A DNA stretch of 64,000 nt from Rhynchosporium graminicola. Its lineage: Eukaryota > Ascomycota > Leotiomycetes > Helotiales > Ploettnerulaceae. Shown here in pieces: positions 32,165 through 43,336 of the stretch. Below the pieces are notes generated by a model, which was given only the letters and a program-made list of their open reading frames with translations, did not search any database and had not been told where the DNA came from. The stretch's first letter is position 1. Each line of letters starts with the position of its first letter. The position numbers and the translations under genes are program-made. The stretch is from positions 62,001 to 126,000 of the forward strand of contig FJUW01000022.1 in assembly GCA_900074885.1 (NCBI GenBank). Direction: 5' to 3'.

Positions 32165-33697
32165 CTACTGCCCTGCGTATTTGTACTTCTGGGTATATTC
32201 CGCAAACAATTCCTCGGCGTAATCATCCAAATTGATGAATTTAAAACTGGACTTCCATCTTTCCAGAAATCCTTTCCTCCGATATTCTTGACTCACACCC
32301 TGCGACCAGGCAACTACCTCCACTTTCCATCCTTTACTCAATGCTCGCTCCACAGTGGCCAAGAAACCACCAGAGTACTCCGCTTCAGCTGCATCTCCAC
32401 TCGCGAGAACGATAGTGGAGGGTTTCTCGTAATCAACAAGACTTTCCAGCATTTTCATTTGGAGTATTTCATCAACAGCTTGTTCTTGCGTCTTGAAGTT
32501 GATTGATACAGATTCGGATGCGCTTGAATAGCCAGAAGTGACATAACCAGAACCAGTTCCACGCTTCTTCTTCATCGAATTTGGAGTAAGAGATTGAGGC
32601 TTTGAGACTCGTTCCAGAATATTCATCTCGTATTTACAATTCTTAGCTTCGTCGAGGTGAGGAGGCCGCTTTGCTGATTGGCTGTAAACATTGCTGATGG
32701 TGGAGCCAGCAAGTACACGTCTGGCCACTTTCCGGCCCCTTTCTAATATCATCGCCAGAGAGTGAAATGCGAACGGAGGTTGCTTGATACGTGCCTCTCG
32801 TGGAATTTGTCGATTTTGTTTTATCCTGGCGAAGAATCCGATCATGATATTCGATAAGTCAACAAAAACATGTATTCCACTGCGATCAATCGCTCCTAAA
32901 CGCAACAACGCCTTAGGGATACTGGGTTCTTGCGCAAAATGAACGTCAAGTTTTTTGATTAACTTGTCTTTTTGCTCCTTTGCTGTAAGCGTCAAGAATG
33001 GTAGAATAGTTGTCGGGTCAGTAAATAGTTTAGGCGATGCGGGCGGAGGGCGCGAGATTGGTTCAAAAGCTCTCACTGATGCTGGAATAAAAACTGGCCT
33101 CCGCGGCGAGCATAGTATGGAGCGATGAACAGTGGAAGTCTTGGAGGGAGTTTCGTCACAGCCGGCAGGAATAATCTCGTCATTTTCTGAGTCTGACTCC
33201 AGGTCGCTAAAATCGGATTCTATCGGGGCACATTGGAGACCAAATGTGGTACTAGAACCATTGGCGGCTGCGTTGACACAAGATCGATCCTTCTTCGGGG
33301 TACCACTGATAGGAACCTGATCATGCCAGCGGACTCCTTTGATTTTCGTATCCAGAGACGCTCTACCTTGCAGGCCTACATCGTCGATCTCAGACGTCAG
33401 TATCGTCGAGTGATCGGAGGATTTGAATGATACCGGCGAGGATGTTGAATCTGTGGAGAGTCGACGGACGTCGGGAGGTGGTAAACCGACTGGTTTTCCA
33501 CAGAAGTAGAACAGACGATCAAAATCTCCCAAGCTCTTTGGTACATTGACTTTGGGGTTGTATAACGAGGGGTCAAGAGCACCTGGGGGCGGGGTGGCGG
33601 CGGATGCTTCTGACCCTGATCCAAAAGCACGATTGAACTGGCGTGCAAGCTTGAAGTTCCAAAGGCCATCTTCCTGACTATCAGAATCCGAATTCAT
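32165..33697 (-). CDS. NYN (PIN-like) domain protein, putative ribonuclease
   Basis: A single exon of 510 residues. The first 210 residues are Ser/Pro/Asp-rich and look disordered. The NYN domain starts at IHVFVDLSNIMIGF (about 274-287), where the first Asp and the Ser-Asn are the family's metal-site motif. It resumes after a basic insert with STIVLASGDAAEAEYSGGF (about 428-446), containing the second acidic cluster, and the strand GWKVEVVAW. NYN proteins share the PIN-nuclease fold and often act on RNA with a divalent metal. A conserved FLERWKSSFKFINLDDYAEELF end follows. The insert between the two halves is longer than in bacterial members. Target unknown. Confidence 0.82.
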   Translation of the reverse strand: MNSDSDSQEDGLWNFKLARQFNRAFGSGSEASAATPPPGALDPSLYNPKVNVPKSLGDFDRLFYFCGKPVGLPPPDVRRLSTDSTSSPVSFKSSDHSTILTSEIDDVGLQGRASLDTKIKGVRWHDQVPISGTPKKDRSCVNAAANGSSTTFGLQCAPIESDFSDLESDSENDEIIPAGCDETPSKTSTVHRSILCSPRRPVFIPASVRAFEPISRPPPASPKLFTDPTTILPFLTLTAKEQKDKLIKKLDVHFAQEPSIPKALLRLGAIDRSGIHVFVDLSNIMIGFFARIKQNRQIPREARIKQPPFAFHSLAMILERGRKVARRVLAGSTISNVYSQSAKRPPHLDEAKNCKYEMNILERVSKPQSLTPNSMKKKRGTGSGYVTSGYSSASESVSINFKTQEQAVDEILQMKMLESLVDYEKPSTIVLASGDAAEAEYSGGFLATVERALSKGWKVEVVAWSQGVSQEYRRKGFLERWKSSFKFINLDDYAEELFAEYTQKYKYAGQ

Positions 33698-34591
33698 GCT
33701 TTGAATTGGAGTTCGGATCTAAATGAGACGTTGGGGTCTTGTGGTTTATTGAGGTGGTTTGAATCTACTCCATCAAAGGCAGGTGTTAGCTTGAGTTCAG
33801 GCGTCTGCGCAGCGAAATGAAGCTACCTACGAAATGATTGTAGCTATCTGCTGAGAAGAAGAGATCGTCGTATTCATGATTACATCGCAAGGGGAAAATA
33901 CTTGAAAGGTGATAGTTATGATATTTAATTGAATTGTGTTTTGTTCCGCCTCACCTCGAATCCCGTCATGACGACAAGGCTGAGCCGGCCGCTAATCTCC
34001 GCTAAGCCTAGCCAAACTCAAACTACCTACCTAGGTAACTATCTAATTCGCCACGGATCGATCATCTTCGAAGCCTCGCGTGGCCACCGCCAAATCCGTG
34101 TGATTCTGATCCCTTCTTCATCGCTACATGTTCGCTCTTTATAGGGATCAAGATTGTTGCATATTAGTAGAAGCCGCGGTTGATGCGGGAAGAATCCTGC
34201 TAAAGCTGCTTACCATTGATTTGCTTCACGTTCGCGACTCATGCCTCAACGCTGAACGGATCTGGCTGAAGCTGGCAGTATCAGGTCTCCTACTGTATCC
34301 ATAAGTGTATACCATGCCATTTGTACCAAAATTTATAGGCATCTCATAGTAGTAGAGACGCATGCTCAGTACGTTCATCCGATGGACTGAAACACTCTTG
34401 CAATCTAACTAGACGTCAGTGGCGGATCCTCGCTTTAAAATGGCTCTAGACGATCTCAGGTCTTCCCGGTGAATAGAAAGAGGCGGCATACACTTCGTTC
34501 AAGAGAAGGCCGACACTTCGCTGAAACTTATCTGAAATCGCTTACATTTATATGACGATTTCACATGTTTAGGAACCTTCTGAAACCTTTA
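33698..34591. other. Intergenic, presumed promoter side of the NYN gene
   Basis: No coding sequence with a recognisable motif. One 71-codon plus frame (33929-34144) has no supporting features. Confidence 0.4.
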
Positions 34592-36012
34592 ACATGACTT
34601 CTTCCAATCCTGCTAGTAATTCGAAGCGTTAGTTAACAAAATTCATTGAAAAACATCTTGCTTCTGACTTTACAGAAAACGATGCTCCTTTGGACGAGCG
34701 GTATGAATCAAACTACAACTTTTGGCGGACCAATTTAGCCTGTCCAAGCCACTGAACAGGAAAATAAGGCTGCAAGAGACAATGACTATCATAGGACTGG
34801 AAGTTCGTGGTAATTCTGTACCTAGCCTTTCGTCTCTTCTTATGAACGCAGGCTTGAGTTCATGACCACCTCCAGCTCATATATTTAGATCTTATTAATT
34901 GGTGCCTAAAATATAGACCTTCACAATCTACCTCCTATGCAAATCGCAACTTTTGAGTTTATATGCCACTGAGCCTCTAGAGGAGCTGAGATGCCTCCCC
35001 GCACTTTTAGGTCATGGTCACTGTTTGACTACTTTGAAGGATAATCGCTAATGTCGACCAGAAGATAGCCGACTACCTAGAATTCGGCATGACATGATGC
35101 GTAAAACTAGCTGCAAGGACGTATACTATTTCAAGCACTACTCCCTGGAAGATCTTGCTGCTAGAGATGGCCCTGAGACAACCATAAGCGAGGGAGATTT
35201 TGCAGCAGGTGGTCTTTCTTAATTATAATTGCCATCAGAAATCTGCTTCCTTTCAAACGTCGGTGACGAAATTGAAAATGTCATTCTGGATGCTGCCAGG
35301 GTTGATTAGCTTATGACCTGCCAGTGGACAATACCCGCTTTCCGAATTCTTCCTCCGCAAAAGCCATCATCAGGCTACCAAATTTACAAACCTCCTCCGT
35401 TGAGTCCAGCGAGAATTCCGAGCCATAACTTTGAGCGCCAGGAGCAGGAACAAGAATCTTCCATAAGATTTACAACGCGTAAAGACAAAGTGAAGGAGGG
35501 AAGCGGAAGTATTGACAGGTCAAGGAGCGACTCTGAATGCAAGGAGGCGGAGGAGAAGCAGAGTGGCGTAGGAGCCGCAGAGCTGATTGAACCTAAGGTG
35601 TATGTACCAGTTGATAATGGTGTCTTGGAGGCTTATTTTCAGACTTACCGGTATATGGGAGGTGGACGACGAAGGTGACTTACGTAGCAAAGCTGCAGAA
35701 CGTAGTTTGTCAGCTTGTTTTAATATTGACGACTTAACAAACCTTCAAGCTGAGATATACTTACACTATGATCGATCAGAATATCATGATGATCTCATTT
35801 ATACGAATGAGGCCGATCCAATCGTGTGCGGCGCAGCGATTTTCAAGGTGCATATGTTTTCTTGTGAGAGTCCCAAATCAATGTTGCGACATAGAATTGG
35901 GACTACACTCATAGTCATAGGACACATCCGTGGCATCACATTGATGGAAGTCTTATTGCAGTCTTATAAACGTGAGAAACGTACTTTGTGCGAATCTCAA
36001 CATCAGCTCTAG
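34592..36012 (+). pseudogene. Decayed protein gene of unknown function
   Basis: Protein-like segments occur in series with stops between them: 34592 (MTSSNPASNSKR, TAG, then LTKFIEKHLASDF), 35115-35210 (DVYYFKHYSLEDLAARDGPE), 35262-35310 (NVGDEIENVILDAARVD, then TAG), 35313-35678 (open, Glu/Lys/Ser-rich) and 35690-36012 in another frame (acidic, IYLHYDRSEYHDDLIY). Adjacent segments are partly in frame, so they look like one broken gene rather than chance frames. Undetected introns could explain some gaps, but at least two stops lie in otherwise continuous frames. No family recognised. Confidence 0.35.
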
Positions 36013-37867
36013 TTCTGCTTTTGCTGGAGACGAATTAAATAAGTCTCTATGTATGGATGGGCTGGACTTGAAAATATCGAGTCACTCATCTGCCTGCACA
36101 TGAAGTCATTGATTTTGAGAAGTCTCTAGTATCGGAGATCAGCCAGCCTCTATAAACGTTGTGTATGACAAAATAGGTTTGCGTGCTACATGACGGACCG
36201 GGCACAAACCCTTTAGCCTCGCGGCATCTGTGTAGGACCACCAAATGCTCAGCATGAGGGCGATCTGAACTAGGAAATGATTGCTCTTTTCCCACAGTAG
36301 AGCTGATTTTTGTAGCAAATGATCGGAAGCCTTTGCATCGTCGCGTGTCCGTAGCCACAAAGAGGATGGGCAAAGTTTGGTTCCCGAACTTTGAAGTACT
36401 TCCTGCATGACAGACCGAAACACATTATTGGCATCGACAGCCGATCTACTGAGTTCAGTTGCTACCTTTGGACATACGAGTCCAAATCCCGTTCTCTCAA
36501 TGATGAACGTAGCTGGGTAGCGGCAGTGAGCTTCACATTCAAGTACGGGAGACATAAAAACATTCCGAAAGAGGACTGTTGCAGCTGAAACGTGCATCGA
36601 CAGCCGTTAGAGCTGCAGAGTCCCGATACGCAACTTGTTTGTGTACCTAGCATTTGTGCGAGGGAAGACTGAAGGCGCGGTAAGCTGGATGGTAACTCAT
36701 CGGAATGACGGAATTCCAATTTGCTTGATAGATGGACAAAATTGGAAGTTTCCTGAGAAGTCTGAGAACTTGAGGACATCCTTAGAATATGTATATATGT
36801 AAGATCTAATTTCATTTGGCCGTACTGAGTGATTCATCCGAGCATAGAAGCGGTGTCGGAGATAAACCAGCCTGAACAATCAGACGCGGAAAGTTGCAGC
36901 TGGCGAACAGTGACAGTGACGGTGACAGCCGTTAACAACGTGTATCGACGTCAAAGCCGATGTATCGCTGCATGCTTGTGCTCTCTGTCGTCTCAGATAG
37001 GCTTGACTTGGAGCTTAATTTGGCCACTGAATGTGAAGGTTTTCTGCATCCTGCAAGTGCTTGGTTGAGCTATCACATTTGGAAGTGTGAATTTTGAGGA
37101 AGCTGCTGCTTTCCGTCGAGGGTTAAAACTGAGTAAAGCTTGTTGAAAGGGACTCGTATCCACTGGCAGATTAGATGAATTGCTAAGGTCCCTAGAAGAC
37201 TCAGAAAGCGGTTCAAAGATGGGAAGAATAGACCGACACTTAGGAGCAATGTCTTGAGGATAGAACGAATGGCGTTTGAGGGAGGCTCAAAGCAGAAGTA
37301 ATTACATAAACCATACTTCTGGACTAACTCGTAGCTTTGTGATTAGCCTGCCCACGAGCTGCATGGCTGCCCCCCACGAAGCTTGTATTCCCAAGTCTTT
37401 GGCAGCGGTGGTCCTCGATCCACTCAGTACTAGTGTCCGAACATCTGAGAAAACCCCACGAGTAGTTCTGGGTAGGTAGTGAGACCACTGCTGATAAGCC
37501 AAACTCGAGGCACCGGACCCGCTTAAGTACGAAGGTGACAAACTTGCACCGTTTGCGTGGTGCGATCGGCAGCACGCAGAAACTCCCTACCTAAGTAACG
37601 AGAGTTGAGCGACTTTCGTGTGCCGGCATGAGATTGAGGCCAGGATCTGAGAACCAGGACGAATCGCTTTGTGTAAGATGATCTAGCCCAGTGTATGAGA
37701 AGCCCAATTGCCCATGGAAGATCGAAATGAGCTTATTTCTGCGCTCAAACTCACCTCTATCTTCTCTGGTTGTTCAAATCAAGAATCGTAGACTATCTTC
37801 CCCCATATCCTGTCTGCCGGCTTCATTTCCTGTTGAACTGGGTTATCACGCCACAAACGTCGTCGCA
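36013..37867. other. Intergenic or remnant sequence
   Basis: Overlapping minus-strand frames of 90-152 codons (36086-36879) switch frame several times and show no domain; they may be a remnant. The rest, including the region before the next gene, shows nothing I can name. Confidence 0.35.
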
Positions 37868-38443
37868 ATGGTCGCTCTGTCTCTGACTATATCTATGTGC
37901 AGACGCTCAGGCCATAGATCTTCCTCGCCGAGCCTGGAGTATCAAGCAAGTGTGTACAGTTCAAACATAAATCCTCATGAACCTCCTGCGTACGGCTATC
38001 ACGTTGATCGAGACACCAGCTTGGATCAACTTGTGACCAAGCAGAGACCCCAGGGCGACGATCAAGACCGCTGCAAAGCGACAACCTCAAACGCAAAACC
38101 CTGGATGATAAGCAAAGAGACAGATTTTGGACATCTTGAGAAGAGGAAGAGCTTTGGTATTGGCGGTGCGGGAAACATTCGTGAGTGAAAGGACGGTCGC
38201 AGATTTCTTCGCTGTTGCTGACGGTGGAATACAGGGAGGCCTTCGGAATTCATATATCCTGCCAGGGTGAATGCCGATGGAACGAGGCGTTCGAGTGTTT
38301 GGTCAACGATATCTGTGTCTTTTTTACCAGGTGCGACTTCCGCTGCAAGAAGTTTCTCTGTCTTTAGTCTGTTCAGAAGGGGCAGTATGGATGCCAAAAT
38401 AAGTAGTGTGGATGGGAGGGCAAGATCAACTTCAGAGAAGTAG
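37868..38443 (+). CDS. Small protein with a GGAGN motif (DUF3602-like)
   Basis: Two exons fit: 37868-38180 and 38235-38443, giving 173 residues. The intron is 54 bp with donor GTGAGT, branch GCTGAC and acceptor ACAG, and it splits the conserved motif, which becomes FGIGGAGNIRRPSEFIYP after splicing. The exon-2 part continues NADGTRRSSVWSTISV and ends in a Ser/Arg-rich tail. The (G)RGGAGN motif is the hallmark of fungal DUF3602 proteins; yeast Par32 of this family acts in TORC1/ammonium transporter control. I chose the ATG at 37868; the frame is open to 37691, so a longer form of 232 residues is possible. It ends 169 bp before the convergent Mtf2-like gene. Confidence 0.72.
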
Positions 38444-38612
38444 ACAAGGGAAAGGATTAGAGGTTAGTCAGGCATGATCAGCCTTTTGGATGGGCCAGGA
38501 GATGGGATTGGAGAAAGCCGCCTAGGGTTAAATGAACATGGTCGGTGATTGGGAGATCAACTCCCTTACCACCAAAGTGTGCATGAAATATTGATACAGT
38601 AGTAGTTGTATG

Positions 38613-40361
38613 TTACAATGACCGCCGTCTTTCAGCGTTGGGAAACTGAAGAAACTCCTTAGCCTTGTTCTCCTTCGCAATGATGGATTTCGTGATCTTG
38701 CTCTTCCAATCATTAAAGCCGTTCGGTACAAAGTCAGGCATCGACCATAAGGCTTTCAGAGTCGGGCCCTTCACGCCCCGTAAAACTGCCAATTGGAGGT
38801 CTCTAAGGTCCTTGACGATCGTGAGTGTCTCTGCGTCGAACTCCACCGCAGCGTACTCCATTTCTTTGAGAAGTCCAATCATGCCACGGAAGTTCTCATG
38901 TCGGAATCTGTAGATGCGAAGAAGCTCGTTATAGAATTGAGTGCTTCCTCCTAGGATTTGGGAGATATGTCCTAACGACTTGATCCTTGGCAATATTGAT
39001 AGAGATAGGGGTGATGGCTTGGCGAATGAGCGATCGAGAAGTCGGAGGCCTAGCAATAGGTACGAAGGATACAGAGGACCGTAGAGAGCAAGAGGAGAAA
39101 TTCCGTTGCCTGAAGGCCCGATGGTGGCCTCAGCCCTGACTTCTGGATTGTCCTGTTGCTCAGTTTGCGGCTCCGTGTCTTTTCTCTTCTGTGCTATTTC
39201 TGCCTTTTTCCACCCTTTTTTTCTCTTGGTCTTGGCAAGCGAGACTGGCTTAGGATCTGCTCGCTGTTCGGAATCACCATTTAATCCCAATTTTGGTATC
39301 AAGGAGAAGACCTCTTTCTCCATGATCTCTAGCAACTCAAAATCAGAATTGGCTGCGTTCATGAGACTTTCCACACGCAGTCGTTCCGGCTTTCTGAGAG
39401 CTTCTAGTTCCATCATTCCTAACATCGCGCTACGCGTTGGCAAACTCCGCTCGAATTCCAGTTCGTCTTTGATGTATCCCATAGCTGTCGCTGCAGCTGC
39501 ACGCAGGGGAACCGGATACTTCTCAAGAGCTTCCTCCATATCTTTGCGACTTCTAGGTTGTCTCTGCATGGCTGTAGACAAGATATTTCCGAGGTTTTGT
39601 TTTGCCTTTTGCAAATCTCGAGGTTCAGTATCCATCTCGAATGGATCATTGTCCAGATCAGACGTATTGTCCAAGACCGTACTCGAACGATTTGACCTGC
39701 TGAAAATATCCGAGAAAATCTTTTGAAATGCTGTTCTTTCTTGATCCGTTATCGTCGACTTGCGCGCCCCCTGTTTCCTTGTCAAATCCCGAATCTCTTC
39801 TGGCGGGTTTTCTGGCTGAACTGGATCCGCCGCAGAGGACTCCTCGTCAATTCCTAGATCGTCACTGAGCTCCATTCCAGTATCTACCTCTTCAATGTCC
39901 AAATCTTGCTTATGGGGCTTCTCAACAGGGTCAAGTCCCCATTCTTCTGGCTCTAGAGACCAGCTAGTGGGAAAAAGCTGCGAGTTTTTCTTTGCTCCTG
40001 GCGAAGTCGTAATCCCAGATTGGCTGATATCTACCCCTTGTAGTGCTTGTGAACCTGTGCGTGCCTCTCTTTGAGGTCCTGGATGCCAGCCACTGGCTGC
40101 TGGAGCTTCACGTTCCAAGTGATTCGTTGATCCTGTATTCGATGGGAAATGTCGAAAACCTCCTGTTGGAACTCTGGTAATACGAATGTCGCTATACTGC
40201 CGTCGAAGTGTGGCATTGCAGTTTTGAAGCCGATACCTTAGATTTGTCCCATTCGAGCTCCATATTGAAATTGTCTTCGTTTGGTAAAGAAATGGCATCG
40301 ATGTCGACAAGCTGGATACTGCAGCCGGGCAAGCCTCTGCCACGGCTCTTGATCCGAGCAT
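38613..40361 (-). CDS. mtf2: Mitochondrial Mtf2-like protein
   Basis: A single exon of 582 residues. The N-terminus is rich in Ser, Arg and Ala without acidic residues for the first 60 positions, as expected of a mitochondrial presequence. The middle (residues 130-420) is charged and low in complexity. The C-terminal domain from about residue 430 (SYLLLGLRLLDRSFAKPSPL, GHISQILGGSTQFYNELL, then MIGLLKEMEYAAVEFD) matches the fungal Mtf2-like C-terminal domain. Yeast Mtf2/Nam1 works with mitochondrial RNA polymerase to couple transcript processing and translation. Assignment rests on recognition of this C-terminal pattern. It is divergent from cmr1 with 366 bp between start codons. Confidence 0.75.
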   Translation of the reverse strand: MLGSRAVAEACPAAVSSLSTSMPFLYQTKTISIWSSNGTNLRYRLQNCNATLRRQYSDIRITRVPTGGFRHFPSNTGSTNHLEREAPAASGWHPGPQREARTGSQALQGVDISQSGITTSPGAKKNSQLFPTSWSLEPEEWGLDPVEKPHKQDLDIEEVDTGMELSDDLGIDEESSAADPVQPENPPEEIRDLTRKQGARKSTITDQERTAFQKIFSDIFSRSNRSSTVLDNTSDLDNDPFEMDTEPRDLQKAKQNLGNILSTAMQRQPRSRKDMEEALEKYPVPLRAAAATAMGYIKDELEFERSLPTRSAMLGMMELEALRKPERLRVESLMNAANSDFELLEIMEKEVFSLIPKLGLNGDSEQRADPKPVSLAKTKRKKGWKKAEIAQKRKDTEPQTEQQDNPEVRAEATIGPSGNGISPLALYGPLYPSYLLLGLRLLDRSFAKPSPLSLSILPRIKSLGHISQILGGSTQFYNELLRIYRFRHENFRGMIGLLKEMEYAAVEFDAETLTIVKDLRDLQLAVLRGVKGPTLKALWSMPDFVPNGFNDWKSKITKSIIAKENKAKEFLQFPNAERRRSL

Positions 40362-40727
40362 TTTGCCAGGGAATGGGGAAGAGCGCTACCTCGACATTAA
40401 GTGACCTCTATGCCTGTATGATTTGTGATATTTTCGAGCCGAGTTGAGTTGGTATTCATCGCAGTTAGTATTTGCATCAAGTCAGTCGGAAAAGCTCGAG
40501 CTCCAATAGACATTGACGAGAAATTAGCTTGGCTTTGGCAGCACCCTGCGCTGCAACAGGGGTCTTCGGGCCTGGCGGGCAGCCTAGTAAAAAGGCATTG
40601 GTCACGTCCAGTGTTTTCGCGATGAAAGAAACGCGCTCTCGTGTAAAGTGAAATGACCTCAACACTCATCTGTTCTTAAATCACCAACAACAGACCCTTC
40701 GGTATAGTTCCCCAATGTTCTGAAATT
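40362..40727. promoter_or_regulatory. Shared divergent promoter, mtf2-like / cmr1
   Basis: A 366-bp gap between two divergent start codons. No TATA box is obvious. Location only. Confidence 0.45.
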
Positions 40728-42342
40728 ATGGCGCCTGTAAAGAAGGAGAAAGAGGAAATGAGCGCTTTCGAGCGCAGTCGGCTCGCGAACATTGCTACAA
40801 ATCAAGCAATCGTCAAAGATCTCTCGTCGGCAGCAGCAAAGATCGCGCCTAAACCTGTGAGCAAGTCGAAGCCAGCAACAACACGAAAGAGAGCAGCGCC
40901 TGTAAAGAAAGAGGATCCGCGACCTACGCGTACAAGTTCTCGTTTAGCTGGTATTGAGGCAGACAGCGAGACGCAGAAACGAAAAGCCGAGGTCGAATAT
41001 GAATTCGTTATGGAGCAGGCAAAGGCCAAGAAGTTGCGGGTTTCTGGAGATCTCAACTTCGGTGACATTGTTGTGGATGGGAAAAAATGGAATAAGGATG
41101 ATGGATTTTTGTCTGGCATTATGAGGGGTGCACAGCCCAACGTCAGGACATTTACCGAAGATGATGTCAAGGAGACAACGGATGAAGGCTTGAAAGCTCT
41201 AAGAGAGAAGATGAGTGGGCTCGAATTATACGAAGGCTTTGAGCCGAATCGTAAGTCACTCATTGCTAGAGTCCAATTAGAACGGGCAATATTGATTATG
41301 TATTACAGAAATAAAGATTACTCCTGAGCGAGTCTATTCACTTGGATTCCACCCTTCACGCGAAAAGCCTCTTATCTTTGCTGGTGATAAAATGGGTAAT
41401 ATGGGTATTTTCGATGCCTCCCAAACAGGGGAAGATATCAAGGCCGAAGAAGATGACGACGAAGAGGCCAACATCCCAGAGCCAGCAATTACCGCACTGA
41501 AAGTCCACTCGAGGACAATCACCTCGTTCGTATTCCCTGCCGACGGAAATCACATATTTTCGGCTTCATACGACTCATCGATCCGAAAGTTTGATCTTCA
41601 GAAGGGAGTGGCTATTGAATTGTTTGCTCCATCTGCCGTAAACGATGATTTGCCAATCTCTTGCATATCAATGCCAGCCTCCGATCAAAACATCCTTTAC
41701 TTTTCGTCTCTTGATGGTTCGTTTGGCAGACATGATATGCGCACTAAAGCTGCCGATGCTGAAATTTGGCAACTCACAGACAAGAAGATTGGTGGGTTTG
41801 CCAATCATCCATTACATCCCCATTTGATAGCAACGGCTTCATTAGATCGAATGCTGAAGATTTGGGATTTGCGGAGTATTAAAGGGAAAGGAGAATCGCG
41901 GGTTCCAGCTCTTATGGGCGAGCATACATCCCGATTGTCAGTATCACACGCTTCTTGGTCAGCTGGGGGGCATGTTTCGACAAGTTCATACGATGATACC
42001 ATCAAAATCCATACCTTCGGTAATGCAGGCTCATTCAAGCCTGGTCAAGACCTCGACGATGAAGCTATGCAACCTTCTGCGGTCATCAAGCACAACAATC
42101 AGACAGGGCGTTGGGTAACGATATTAAAACCACAATGGCAAGAGAGGCCCGAAGATGGTATTCAGAAGTTCGCTATCGGAAATATGAATCGTTTTGTCGA
42201 TGTTTACAGCTCGGATGGAGAACAGTTGGCACAGCTGAGTGGCGAGGGCATCACAGCGGTTCCAGCAGTTGCACACTTTCATCCAACCAAAGACTGGGTT
42301 GCGGGTGGCACAGCCAGCGGAAAGCTTTGTCTTTGGATGTAA
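40728..42342 (+). CDS. cmr1: Cmr1, WD40-repeat DNA damage-binding protein
   Basis: Two exons fit: 40728-41250 and 41309-42342 (58-bp intron, GTAAGT to TTACAG), giving 518 residues. The N-terminus is basic, with a conserved NIATNQAIVKDL segment and a Lys/Pro-rich stretch. From about residue 170 a WD40 propeller follows, with ERVYSLGFHPS, KPLIFAGDKMGNMGIFD, SASYDSSIRKFDL, TASLDRMLKIWDLR and the final GTASGKLCLWM. Yeast Cmr1/YDL156W (human WDR76) binds damaged DNA and chromatin and goes to nuclear quality-control sites under replication stress. Length and motif order match the family. Confidence 0.93.
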
Positions 42343-43336
42343 ACGATTCCTTTTCTATATTGTATAATGCTTTGTTGAACGAAATAGGTACTGGAGGTCA
42401 TGAGGGGAGGGTCATTATAGGAAGCGCTGATGGGAGGCGTTTCTGGGTGTTAGTGAGCGCAGCTACAGCATTTATTGCTTGGCGCAAATTTATTACTGCT
42501 TCTGAGTGTTCCTCTTCAACTCGGTATTCTAGCTCGGGTGGGTTTCCTGATATCAAGTCCCAATATATATTGTGCTCCTACGGTTCAATAGAGCCCTATC
42601 CGGAGCCAGTATTCAGAACGTTGTTTCTCACCTCCTCAGCTGTCATGTTTGAGTCAGAAAGATCCTCCCTGTCAACGGTCAGCCATGCAGTAGTCGAGTC
42701 GCTCACTGATATCAGCTTCAAGTCATGCAGACAGCTGCATGCGTAGGCTGGTAGGTAAGGATACCCAGGTACCAAGCCAAGGGCTTTCAATATACCCGGT
42801 GTTACCGACGACTACTTGTGGACTTTTTCTTGAATCGTGTATGATCTTGGCTTTCACTGGTGTGGTTCGTATGGTACCTGTCTCTGCCTGTCTCAACGTG
42901 CTCCCTGTGCAATGTGACTCTCTCCCAGCTTTTACTGTAATCTCGTACCTTGCCTGCTCCCCGCCTCCATCTTCTGATGCAATTTAATCAATCCAAGCTG
43001 AGACCACCTCCAGAACTCGTCACGCAACATCACCTCACACAGCATCGCATCACATCACATCACATCATCCGCTTGTCCTGCCATTGCCTGCGGAACGTCC
43101 ACGTCTACCCTGAACTGTCTTTCAGTCCATACAGAGAAACATGTGATTACCGCTGCTGAAGCCACTACCATGCCGCTTTGACATACTTTTGTTTACTTCA
43201 CTCCTTGTAAGCCGGCAGCTTATCGATAAGGACCTCCGTAAACATAACGCCAAGGCGAGGGAACCGAACTGACCTTCCAACTCACAACTCCCAGACGAGA
43301 TTGAGTGTTGTCATCTAGGCTCAGACCGATTACAAG
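42343..43336. promoter_or_regulatory. Intergenic, 3' end of cmr1 and upstream region of atg26
   Basis: About 1 kb without a gene. The part nearest atg26 is pyrimidine-rich and has a short catca repeat (43045-43067), typical of fungal leaders. Frames running on from the cmr1 region (to 42746) are chance extensions. Confidence 0.45.

Noticed and set aside
38062..38397. Minus-strand 111-codon frame opposite the GGAGN gene
   Set aside because: The plus strand gives a consensus intron and a conserved motif on splicing; the minus frame offers nothing comparable.
39106..39726. Plus-strand 206-codon open frame
   Set aside because: Exactly antisense to the Mtf2-like coding sequence and Ser/Phe-rich, as antisense frames of charged proteins usually are.
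42111..42746. Plus-strand 211-codon frame at the end of cmr1
   Set aside because: Its first half is an out-of-frame reading of the WD40 exon; the rest lacks any motif.
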